Part shown: positions 56,603 to 64,000 of the stretch, in pieces | How the letters are laid out: each line of letters opens with the position of its first letter | How positions within the stretch are numbered: position 1 is the stretch's first letter | NCBI RefSeq assembly: GCF_000719285.1 | Contig: NZ_JOFS01000020.1 | Span: 124,001 to 188,000, forward strand | Direction: 5' to 3' | DNA length: 64,000 nucleotides | Source: Streptomyces bicolor | GTDB lineage: Bacteria; Actinomycetota; Actinomycetes; Streptomycetales; Streptomycetaceae | Translations under genes and position numbers: made by a program | The notes under the pieces: model-generated | Told to the model about the DNA's origin: nothing | Seen by the model: only the letters and a program-made list of their open reading frames with translations | The model's database searches: none

Positions 56603-56645
56603 GAAGCGCCCGTCCCCCAACTGCACCTTGGGAGGCGGGCGCTTC
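56603..56645. terminator. Bidirectional terminator between the prim-pol gene and ftsY
   Basis: Arms 56603-56620 and 56628-56645 pair over 18 bp with two imperfections around a seven-base loop. It lies between convergent stops at 56572 and 56679. Confidence 0.8.
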
Positions 56646-56678
56646 TTCGAACCACGTACCGAATTTGGTAGGTGGGTG

Positions 56679-57890
56679 TCACTCTCCGATCAGGGCGTCA
56701 ACAAACGCCTCCGGCTCGAACGGCGCCAGATCATCGGCACCCTCGCCCAGCCCGACCAGCTTCACCGGCACGCCCAGCTCGCGCTGCACCGCCACGACGA
56801 TGCCGCCCTTCGCGGTGCCGTCCAGCTTGGTGAGCACGATGCCGGTGATGTCGACGACCTCGGCGAAGACACGGGCCTGGACCAGGCCGTTCTGCCCCGT
56901 GGTCGCGTCCAGCACGAGCAGCACCTCGTCCAGCGGCGCGTGCTTCTCGACGACGCGCTTGACCTTGCCGAGCTCGTCCATGAGGCCGGTCTTGGTGTGC
57001 AGGCGCCCGGCGGTGTCGATGAGGACGACGTCCGTCCCCATCTCCTTGCCCTCCTTCACCGCGTCGAAGGCGACGGAGGCGGGGTCGCCGGCCTCCGGCC
57101 CGCGCACGGTGTAGGCGCCGACCCGCTCGCCCCAGGTCTGCAGCTGGTCGGCGGCGGCGGCGCGGAAGGTGTCGGCGGCGCCCAGGACCACGCTGCGGCC
57201 GTCGGCCACGAGGACGCGGGCGAGCTTGCCCGTGGTGGTGGTCTTGCCGGTGCCGTTGACGCCGACGATCATCACGATGCCGGGCTTGCTCGTCTCCGGC
57301 TCGGTCTTGACCGTGCGGTCCATATCGGTGCCGACCAGCTTGAGCAGCTCCTCGCGCAGCAGGCCGCGCAGCTCCTCGGGGGTGCGGGTGCCGAGCACCT
57401 TCACACGCTCGCGCAGACCCTCGACCAGCTCCTGGGTGGGCTGCACGCCCACGTCGGCGGTGAGCAGCGTGTCCTCGATCTCCTCCCAGGTGTCCTCATC
57501 GAGATGCTCCCGCGAGAGCAGTGTGAGCAGGCCCTTGCCCAGGGCGTTCTGGGAGCGGGAGAGCCTGGCGCGCAACCGGATCAGACGGCCGGCGGTGGGC
57601 TCCGGGACCTCGATCGCGGTCGGCGGGAGCTCTTCGACGACGGGCGGTTCCTCGACGGCGACCCCGGTCGAGCCGCCTGGGAGATCCACCTCCTCTATCG
57701 TCCGGCGCTCTTCGTCGCGCGGTGTCTCGGCCTCGTCGCCGACATGCGGCTCGGCCGGAGGGGCGGTGATGTCGGGGGCGGCCGGGGGCGGCGGAGGCAG
57801 CGGCTTCTTGCGCCGGCTGCCGACGATGAGCCCGCCGAGCGCGCCGAGCACGACCACGGCGATGACTACAGCAAGGATGACGATGTCCAT
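56679..57890 (-). CDS. ftsY: Signal recognition particle receptor FtsY
   Basis: A 403 aa SRP GTPase: an N-terminal membrane helix (MDIVILAVVIAVVVLGALGG), a Pro/Glu-rich linker, then NG domain with GVNGTGKTTTTGKLA, DTAGRLHTK and TKLDGTAKGG. It docks Ffh-ribosome complexes at the membrane. The true membrane anchor is an actinobacterial trait. ATG 57890 starts exactly at that helix. Confidence 0.96.
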   Translation of the reverse strand: MDIVILAVVIAVVVLGALGGLIVGSRRKKPLPPPPPAAPDITAPPAEPHVGDEAETPRDEERRTIEEVDLPGGSTGVAVEEPPVVEELPPTAIEVPEPTAGRLIRLRARLSRSQNALGKGLLTLLSREHLDEDTWEEIEDTLLTADVGVQPTQELVEGLRERVKVLGTRTPEELRGLLREELLKLVGTDMDRTVKTEPETSKPGIVMIVGVNGTGKTTTTGKLARVLVADGRSVVLGAADTFRAAAADQLQTWGERVGAYTVRGPEAGDPASVAFDAVKEGKEMGTDVVLIDTAGRLHTKTGLMDELGKVKRVVEKHAPLDEVLLVLDATTGQNGLVQARVFAEVVDITGIVLTKLDGTAKGGIVVAVQRELGVPVKLVGLGEGADDLAPFEPEAFVDALIGE

Positions 57891-57995
57891 AACGCGTCCA
57901 GTATCGGCCATGGAGGCCGGCGACACCGCTCTGGATGTCTGACACACCGTCAGCTAACGTCCGCCTTCACACCCGCCCGGTGAAGGGGGACCCCC

Positions 57996-58967
57996 ATGCC
58001 CGTCACGGTCGTACGCTTCAACCTCGTCGAGCCCGACGCGACCCCCGCCTCGCTCAGCGCCCGCTACCGAGCCGCCCTGGAGATGGCGGCATACGCGGAC
58101 GAGCACGGGATCACCACCGTGCAGACGGAGGAGCACCACGGCGCCGAGAACAACTGGCTCCCCGCCCCCTTCTCCTTCGCGGCGGCGGTCTTCGGCGCGA
58201 CGCGGCGCATCGCGGTCACCGTCTCTGCGATCATCGGCCCCCTGCACGACCCGCTGCGGCTCGCCGAGGAGATCGCCGTACTGGATCTGCTCAGCGGCGG
58301 CCGGCTGGTCACGGTCGCCGGGATCGGGTACCGGCCCGAGGAGTACGCCCTGTTCGACGTGGACTGGAAGCAGCGAGGTCGCCTCCAGGACGAGCTGCTG
58401 GAGACGCTGTTGAAGGCGTGGACCGGCGAGGAGTTCGAGTACCGCGGCCGGACGGTGCGGATCACCCCGCGTCCGTACACCGAGCCGCACCCCCTGCTCC
58501 TGGTCGGCGGTTCCTCGAAGGCCGCCGCGCGCCGTGCCGCCCGGCTGGGCCTGCCGTTCTTCCCCAGCGCGCATCTGCCGGAGCTGGAGGCGTACTACAA
58601 GGAGCGGCTCGTCGAGTACGGCACCGAGGGCTGGACCATGATGCCGGCCGCCGAGACGCCGTTGCTGCACATCGCCGAGGACCCCGACCGGGCCTGGGCC
58701 GAGCACGGCGGCCACTTCCTGCACGAGGCTCGGACGTACGCGTCCTGGCAGTCCGGGGACATCCGCTCGGCGGTGAAGTCGGGGGCCACGACGGTGGAGG
58801 AGCTGCGCGCCGAGGGTGTGTACCGGATCGTGACGCCTGAGGAGTGTGTGGCGCTGGGTTTCGACAACTACGTACTGCATCCGTTGTCGGGCGGGATGCC
58901 GGTGGAGGAGGGGTGGCGGAGTCTGCGGTTGTTCTGCGAGGGAGTGCTGCCCGGGCTCGGCGCCTGA
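57996..58967 (+). CDS. Luciferase-like (LLM class) flavin-dependent monooxygenase
   Basis: A 323 aa TIM-barrel protein of the bacterial luciferase/F420 family: RFNLVEPDA start, HGITTVQTEEHHG, AVTVSAIIGPLHDPLRLAEE, LDLLSGGRLVTVAGIGYRPEE (in parts), LLVGGSSKAAARRAARLGLP. The cofactor may be FMN or F420; the substrate is unknown. GAAGGGGGA precedes ATG 57996. Confidence 0.88.
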   Translation: MPVTVVRFNLVEPDATPASLSARYRAALEMAAYADEHGITTVQTEEHHGAENNWLPAPFSFAAAVFGATRRIAVTVSAIIGPLHDPLRLAEEIAVLDLLSGGRLVTVAGIGYRPEEYALFDVDWKQRGRLQDELLETLLKAWTGEEFEYRGRTVRITPRPYTEPHPLLLVGGSSKAAARRAARLGLPFFPSAHLPELEAYYKERLVEYGTEGWTMMPAAETPLLHIAEDPDRAWAEHGGHFLHEARTYASWQSGDIRSAVKSGATTVEELRAEGVYRIVTPEECVALGFDNYVLHPLSGGMPVEEGWRSLRLFCEGVLPGLGA

Positions 58968-58982
58968 CGTGTCGTACACGAA

Positions 58983-59023
58983 CCGCCGCCCCGGCTCGGG
59001 CAGTGGCCGAGCCGGGGCGGCGG
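58983..59023. terminator. Perfect 17-bp bidirectional terminator
   Basis: CCGCCGCCCCGGCTCGG (58983-58999) and CCGAGCCGGGGCGGCGG (59007-59023) pair perfectly around a seven-base loop, between the convergent monooxygenase and glcP stops. It is one of the strongest hairpins in the window. Confidence 0.85.
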
Positions 59024-59093
59024 CGTGGTTACGGGGAGAGGGGCAGCGGGGACTTGGCCCTTCTCCCCGAGTTCGGGGAGCCCTTCCTGGGGC

Positions 59094-60509
59094 TCAGCCC
59101 ATCTCCTCCAGCTTCTTGCCCTTGGTCTCGGGCACGAACTTGAGGATGAAGGGGATGGAGAGGAAGGCGAACACCGCGTACATGACGTAGGTGAGCGACA
59201 GGTTCCAGTCCGACAGGTCCGGGAACGTGATCGTGATCAGCCAGTTGGCGATCCACTGGGCCGAGGCGGCCACGCCCAGGGCGGCGGCGCGGATCTTGTT
59301 CGGGAAGACCTCGCCGAGCATGACCCAGACGACCACGCCCCAGGACAGGGCGAAGAAGAGGACGAAGGCGTTGGCGGCGATCAGCGCGACGTAGCCCTGC
59401 GCGGTCGGGAGCGGGTCGTTGCCGTTCTGGAAGGAGAAGGACCAGGCGGCCGCCGCGAGCGAGATGCCCATGCCGACAGAGCCGATCAGGGCGAGCGGCT
59501 TGCGGCCGATGCGGTCGACGAAGATCATCGCGATCACGGTGCCGATGATGTTGATGATCGAGGTCTCGAACGAGTAGAAGAACGAGCTCGACGGGTCGAC
59601 GCCCACCGACTGCCACAGCAGGTTCGAGTAGTAGAAGATGACGTTGATGCCGACCAGCTGCTGGAAGACGGAGAGGCCGATACCGATCCACACGATCGGC
59701 AGCAGACCGAACCGGCCGCCCAGCAGGTCCTTGAACGTCGACTTGTGGTCGCTGCGCATGGCCTGGTCGATCTCGGCGACCCGGCTGTCCAGGTCCACGT
59801 CGCCCTCGACGTCGGCGAGGACCTTCTTCGCGTCGTCGATACGGCCGACGCTGATCAGGAAGCGCGGGGACTCGGGGATCGCGAAGGAGAGCAGCCCGTA
59901 GACGATGGCGGGCAGGACCATCACGCCGAGCATCCACTGCCAGGCCTCGAGGCCCGCGACCGTCCCGCGCTCCTCGCCGTCGGCCATGTTGAGGATGGCC
60001 CAGTTGACCAGCTGCGACACGGCGATGCCGATCACGATGGCGGCCTGCTGGAACGAGGCGAGCCGGCCGCGGTACGCGGGCGGGGCGACCTCGGCGATGT
60101 AGGCCGGGCCGATGACCGAGGCCATACCGATGGCGATGCCGCCGAGGACACGCCAGGCGGCGAGGTCCCACGCGGCGAACGGGAGCCCGGAACCGACGGC
60201 ACTCACGGCGAACAGCACCGCCGCGATCTGCATGACGCGGATCCGGCCGATGCGGTCGGCTATGCGGCCGGCGATCGCGGCGCCCAGTGCGCTGCCGAGC
60301 AGGGCGCTGGCGGCGACGGTTCCGGTGACGCCGGAGCTGAGGTCGAACCGGGCCTGGATGCCGCCGTTGGCTCCGTTGATGACAGAGCTGTCATAACCGA
60401 ACAGGAAGCCGCCCATGGCGGCCGCCGCGGTGATGAAGACGACGTGCCCGAGATGTTCGGGATGCGACGTCCGGGCTCCTGACGTGGGTGCCTGCGCTGT
60501 GCTGGTCAC
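59094..60509 (-). CDS. glcP: Glucose permease, sugar-porter MFS family
   Basis: A 471 aa twelve-helix sugar/H+ symporter. Signatures: GGFLFGYDSSVINGA, GRIADRIGRIRVM, PESPRFLI, QQLVGINVIFYYS, VDRIGRKPLALIG, PETKGKKLEE. Position beside smc and ftsY and the length match GlcP, the main glucose transporter of S. coelicolor, needed for glucose repression. GTG 60509 has GAGGAG upstream. A clear promoter lies at 60566-60593. Confidence 0.92.
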   Translation of the reverse strand: MTSTAQAPTSGARTSHPEHLGHVVFITAAAAMGGFLFGYDSSVINGANGGIQARFDLSSGVTGTVAASALLGSALGAAIAGRIADRIGRIRVMQIAAVLFAVSAVGSGLPFAAWDLAAWRVLGGIAIGMASVIGPAYIAEVAPPAYRGRLASFQQAAIVIGIAVSQLVNWAILNMADGEERGTVAGLEAWQWMLGVMVLPAIVYGLLSFAIPESPRFLISVGRIDDAKKVLADVEGDVDLDSRVAEIDQAMRSDHKSTFKDLLGGRFGLLPIVWIGIGLSVFQQLVGINVIFYYSNLLWQSVGVDPSSSFFYSFETSIINIIGTVIAMIFVDRIGRKPLALIGSVGMGISLAAAAWSFSFQNGNDPLPTAQGYVALIAANAFVLFFALSWGVVVWVMLGEVFPNKIRAAALGVAASAQWIANWLITITFPDLSDWNLSLTYVMYAVFAFLSIPFILKFVPETKGKKLEEMG

Positions 60510-60565
60510 GTGTACTCCTCGGGCACCGGCAACGCTGCCGGGTGAAGGCAAAAGCAACGTCGATG

Positions 60566-60593
60566 ACCCTATGTCTTCAAGTTTCGAAGTCAA
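60566..60593 (-). promoter_or_regulatory. Promoter of glcP
   Basis: Minus strand: -35 TTGACT (60593-60588), 16-base spacer, -10 TAGGGT (60571-60566), giving a leader of about 50 bases. Just upstream, TCAAGG (60590-60595) and CCTTGA (60610-60615) form an inverted repeat overlapping the -35, a possible regulator site. Confidence 0.65.
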
Positions 60594-60664
60594 GGGATCG
60601 AGGATGTGACCTTGAAAGGAGCAGGTGAGGGGAATGTGTTCAACTCTTGAATGAAGGGAGGGGG

Positions 60665-63600
60665 TCAGCGAAGCCGCTGGCTGATGACCTTCGACACACC
60701 GTCGCCCTGCATGGAGACGCCGTACAACGCGTCGGCGACCTCCATCGTGCGCTTCTGGTGCGTGATCACGATCAGCTGCGAGGCCTCCTGCAGCTCCTGC
60801 ATGATGCGGATAAGCCGCTGCAGGTTCGTGTCGTCGAGGGCGGCCTCGACCTCGTCCATGACGTAGAACGGGCTCGGCCGGGCCTTGAAGATCGACACCA
60901 GCATGGCGACGGCGGTGAGTGAGCGCTCACCACCCGAGAGCAGGGACAGCCGCTTGACCTTCTTGCCGGGCGGACGCGCCTCGACATCGACACCGGTGGT
61001 GAGCATGTTGTCGGGATCGGTCAGGATCAGGCGGCCCTCGCCACCGGGGAACAGCCGGCTGAAGACGCCCTCGAACTCCCGGGCCGTGTCCCGGTACGCC
61101 TCGGTGAAGACCTGCTCGACGCGCTCGTCGACCTCCTTGACGACCTGGAGCAGATCCGCGCGGGTCTTCTTCAGGTCCTCGAGCTGCTCGCTGAGGAACT
61201 TGTGCCGTTCCTCCAGCGCCGCGAACTCCTCCAGGGCGAGCGGGTTGACCTTGCCGAGCTGCTGGTAGGCCCGCTCGGCGGCCTTGAGCCGCTTCTCCTG
61301 CTCGGCCCGGACGAACGGCTTGGGCTGGTTGCGGGGGTGCTCGGGGTCCTCGGGGAGCTGCTCGCCCTCGGCGGCCAGGGAGGGCGGCACCAGCTGGTGG
61401 GGGCCGTACTCGGAGACGAGCCCCGCCGGCTCCACGCCCAGCTCCTCCAGCGCCTTGGTCTCCAGCTGCTCGATCCGCATCCGCTTCTCGGCGCCGAGGA
61501 CCTCGCCACGGTGGACTGAGTCGGTCAGCTTGTCGAGTTCGGCCTTGAGGTCGCGGCCCTGGTTACGGGCGACGGTGAGTTCCTGCTCGCGGCGGGCCTT
61601 GGCGGCCTCGGCGGCGGTGCGTTCCTCGTCGGCGCGGGCGAGCGAGACCTCGACGTGCGCGAGGAGTTGGCGGGTTCCGGAGGCGACGGCTTCCGCGACG
61701 GCCGCCTCGTGGCGCAGCCGCGCCCGCCGCTGCTCGGCACGCGCGCGTGCGTCTCGCTCCGCTCGGGCGGCTCGGTCGAGGGAGTCGGCGCGGCCGGCGA
61801 GTCCCTTGACGCGTTCTTCGTGCGTACGGACCTGGAGGCGGGCCTCCATCTCGGTCTGGCGGGCGTTGGCCCCGTCGGCCGCGAGTCGGTCCCGTACCGA
61901 CGTGTCGGGCTCCTCCTCGACCGGCATCTCCTCGGCGACGGCCAGCCGCTCCGCCAGCTCCTCGACCTCTTCAAGGGCCTTGTCGAGCGCCTCCTGCGCC
62001 CGCGCGGCGGCGGCGACGGAGCGCTCTGCTTCGCCCGCCGCGCCCCGTGCCTGCCCGGCGAGCCGGCCGAGCTGCTGGGCGACGGACGACTTCTCCCGGT
62101 CGGCGGCCCTGCGCCGCTCCCCCAGTTCCTCGACGAGCGCGGCACATTCCTTACGCCGCTCCCCCGCCGCGTGCTGCGCCTCGGTGAGCTCCTCGCACCG
62201 CACCGCCAGCTCCTCCAATTCGGCGGCGGCCTCGTCCACGGACGCCTGCACTTCGAGGAGGCTGGGGGCGCCTGCGGAGCCGCCGTGGGCGAAGTGGGCG
62301 CCGAGGAGGTCGCCTTCGGCGGTTACGGCGGTGAGGTCGGGGTGGGCGTAGACGAGGTCTTCGGCGTCTTCGAGGGCGGGGACGACGACGATGCCGCGCA
62401 GGATGCGGCGTACAGCGGGCATGAGTTCGGAAGGACCGCGGACGAAATCTGCCGCGTGAGGTGGTCGGGCGTCTGAGGGTTCGTCGTGGTTTGTCGCGCA
62501 GTTCCCCGCGCCCCTGAGGTCGGCTGCCGTACCTGTGTCTTGTGGTTCTCCCGCCAGCAGCAGCGCCGCCCGCCCGCCGTCCTGCTTGCGCAGCAGCCGG
62601 ATCGCCTCCGCCGCCGCGGACGGTGACGTCACCGCGATCGCGTCGGCCGCCGCCCCGAAGGCGGCCGCCAGCGGTACCTCGTAACCCGGCGTCACCGTCA
62701 GCAGTTCCGCGGCGGGGCCCAACAGCCCCGTGAGGCGGTCCTTGGCGCCGAGCAGCGCGCCGGTGCCGTCCTTGCGGCGCAGGCCCAGCGCCAACGCCTC
62801 GTGGCGGGCCTGGGTCGCGGCCCGCCCCCGTTCCGCGGCCGTGGCCGCCTCGCGGGCTGCGGACAGGGCGGCCTCCGCCTCCGCCAGCCGCCGCTTCGCC
62901 GCCTCGTGCTGCTCGGCCAGTTCCGCGTCCCCGGCGTCCAGGCCGTCGACCTCGGCCTTCAGCACCTCGTACTCCTCCTGGGCGGCGAAGGCCCGCTCCT
63001 GGGCCTCGTCGCGAGCGGCGGCCAGGCGGTCGATCTCGGCCTGTGCGGAGGCGGCCCGCGAGCGCGCCGCGTTGACCTGCCCGTTCAGCCGGGCGAGCCC
63101 CTCGCGGCGGTCGGCGATGGCGCGGGCGACATCCTTCAGGCGCCGCTCTTCGAGGGCGAGCTCGCGTTCCAGTTCGGCACGGTGGGCGACCGTGTCCTCG
63201 AGGGCGCGCTCGGCCGCCTCCAGGGCAGCCTCGAGCTCGGCCTCCTGCTCCCGGATCCGGGCGGCCTCGCGCTCCATGTCCTCGGGGTCGCGGCCCCGGC
63301 GTTCCTCCGGCGGTGCGGAGGTGGCGCTCTTCACGCGCGCGTCGGCCAGCGAGATCGTGCCGCGCACCCGCTCGGCCAGCTGGGACAGCTCGTACCAGGT
63401 CTGCTGGGCCCGCTGGAGGCGCGGTGTGAGCTGCCGTACCTCGTCCTCCAGGAGTGCCTCGCGTTGCAGCGCTTTCTTCAGCTCCTGTTCGGCGGCCTCC
63501 TTGCGCTCCTTCAGCGCGGCCTCGTCGGCGACCTCGGCCTGGAGCGCCTCCCTGAGCCGTACGAGATCGTCGGCGAGGAGACGGAGGCGGGCGTCGCGCA

Positions 63601-64000
63601 GGTCGGCCTGGATCACGGCTGCCCGCCGGGCGACCGCCGCCTGGCGGCCGAGCGGCTTGAGCTGCCTTCTGAGCTCGTCCGTCAGGTCCTGCACGCGCGC
63701 GAGGTTGGCCTGCATCGCGTCCAGCTTGCGGAGGGCCTTCTCCTTGCGCTTGCGGTGCTTGAGGACGCCCGCGGCCTCTTCGATGAAGGCGCGGCGGCCC
63801 ATGGGGTCGGCGTGCAGGACGGAGTCGAGCTGGCCCTGGCCGACGATGACGTGCATCTCGCGGCCGATGCCGGAGTCGGAGAGGAGTTCCTGGATGTCCA
63901 GGAGGCGGCAGGTGTCGCCGTTGATCTGGTACTCGCTGCCGCCGTTGCGGAACATGATCCGCGTGATGGTGACCTCGGAGTACTCGATGGGCAGCGCCCC
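60665..64000 (-). CDS. smc: Chromosome partition protein SMC (5' end beyond window)
   Basis: At least 1,111 codons in frame, open to the right edge. Visible from the N-terminal side: FRNGGSEYQINGDTCRLLDIQELLSDSG and VGQGQLDSVLHADPMGRRAFIEEAAG (in parts), long coiled coils, a hinge (about 62.2-62.8 kb), and the C-terminal head with signature LLSGGERSLTAVAML and Walker B PFYVMDEVEAALDD. The Walker A motif lies outside the window. It compacts and segregates chromosomes during sporulation. The hinge contains an in-frame insertion derived from a dispersed repeat (62456-62518). Confidence 0.95.
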   Translation of the reverse strand, partial: GALPIEYSEVTITRIMFRNGGSEYQINGDTCRLLDIQELLSDSGIGREMHVIVGQGQLDSVLHADPMGRRAFIEEAAGVLKHRKRKEKALRKLDAMQANLARVQDLTDELRRQLKPLGRQAAVARRAAVIQADLRDARLRLLADDLVRLREALQAEVADEAALKERKEAAEQELKKALQREALLEDEVRQLTPRLQRAQQTWYELSQLAERVRGTISLADARVKSATSAPPEERRGRDPEDMEREAARIREQEAELEAALEAAERALEDTVAHRAELERELALEERRLKDVARAIADRREGLARLNGQVNAARSRAASAQAEIDRLAAARDEAQERAFAAQEEYEVLKAEVDGLDAGDAELAEQHEAAKRRLAEAEAALSAAREAATAAERGRAATQARHEALALGLRRKDGTGALLGAKDRLTGLLGPAAELLTVTPGYEVPLAAAFGAAADAIAVTSPSAAAEAIRLLRKQDGGRAALLLAGEPQDTGTAADLRGAGNCATNHDEPSDARPPHAADFVRGPSELMPAVRRILRGIVVVPALEDAEDLVYAHPDLTAVTAEGDLLGAHFAHGGSAGAPSLLEVQASVDEAAAELEELAVRCEELTEAQHAAGERRKECAALVEELGERRRAADREKSSVAQQLGRLAGQARGAAGEAERSVAAAARAQEALDKALEEVEELAERLAVAEEMPVEEEPDTSVRDRLAADGANARQTEMEARLQVRTHEERVKGLAGRADSLDRAARAERDARARAEQRRARLRHEAAVAEAVASGTRQLLAHVEVSLARADEERTAAEAAKARREQELTVARNQGRDLKAELDKLTDSVHRGEVLGAEKRMRIEQLETKALEELGVEPAGLVSEYGPHQLVPPSLAAEGEQLPEDPEHPRNQPKPFVRAEQEKRLKAAERAYQQLGKVNPLALEEFAALEERHKFLSEQLEDLKKTRADLLQVVKEVDERVEQVFTEAYRDTAREFEGVFSRLFPGGEGRLILTDPDNMLTTGVDVEARPPGKKVKRLSLLSGGERSLTAVAMLVSIFKARPSPFYVMDEVEAALDDTNLQRLIRIMQELQEASQLIVITHQKRTMEVADALYGVSMQGDGVSKVISQRLR
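62456..62518 (-). repeat. Dispersed Streptomyces repeat inside the smc hinge
   Basis: Reading the minus strand, CTCAGGGGCGCGGGG (62518-62504) is followed by AACTGCGCGACAAACC and ACGACGAACCCTCAGACG. This is the pattern of the element at 8664 and of repeats I recognise between Streptomyces genes. It is in frame and encodes about 21 residues (LRGAGNCATNHDEPSDARPP). Confidence 0.75.

Overview
The window is high-GC actinobacterial chromosome and almost certainly Streptomyces. The evidence is very high third-position GC, frequent GTG/TTG starts, leaderless promoters of the TANNNT type, an LAXTG sortase substrate, the differentiation genes whiG and nsdA, four tandem type I signal peptidases, and two copies of a GC-rich dispersed repeat that I recognise from many Streptomyces genomes. 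From memory, the gene order agrees with the S. coelicolor segment from smc up to the futalosine-pathway deaminase, so this is conserved core chromosome. I see no prophage, transposon, CRISPR array, tRNA or rRNA.

Layout. 1-7.1 kb: probable aminodeoxyfutalosine deaminase, a glycerophosphodiesterase, an ECF sigma factor fused to its own zinc anti-sigma motif and membrane/sensor part, a secreted serine hydrolase, a small membrane protein behind a perfect palindrome, and a lipid-kinase protein. 7.4-14.7 kb: polyamine/GABA catabolism (binding lipoprotein, aldehyde dehydrogenase, Lrp regulator, class III aminotransferase), then a divergent ABC ATPase and its permease. 14.7-18.1 kb: glyoxalase-fold protein, LOG-family protein, sortase substrate, mycothiol-dependent-isomerase-like protein. 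18.1-22.1 kb: thiamine transporter thiBPQ under a TPP riboswitch. 22.1-28.7 kb: rlmN, a polyketide-cyclase-fold protein, then cdsA-frr-pyrH and tsf-rpsB, all on the minus strand. 28.9-35.7 kb: M23 peptidase, TetR regulator, whiG, then dprA-comM-yraN, DUF2469 and NUDIX. 35.7-42.0 kb: four lepB genes, rplS, trmD, rimM, khpA, rpsP. 42.4-49.3 kb: SprT-like protein, proS, a methyltransferase, a second-type ftsH, ffh. 49.5-55.5 kb: glnD-glnK-amtB nitrogen operon with a GlnR-like site, and nsdA. 55.9-64 kb: a small prim-pol-like protein, ftsY, a luciferase-like monooxygenase, the glucose permease glcP, and the C-terminal three quarters or more of smc, which runs off the right edge.

The genes group into secretion and membrane targeting (ffh, ftsY, four signal peptidases, ftsH), translation (rpsB, tsf, frr, rpsP, rplS, rimM, trmD, rlmN, proS), nitrogen and polyamine use, thiamine uptake and sporulation control. 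The best leads for new biology are small: the self-contained sigma/anti-sigma protein, operator-like palindromes placed exactly on promoters (5.67 kb and 10.23 kb), an ABC ATPase that has lost several conserved motifs, a dispersed repeat absorbed into the smc reading frame, and perfect DnaA boxes far from any visible origin. I do not see a clearly novel multi-gene system.
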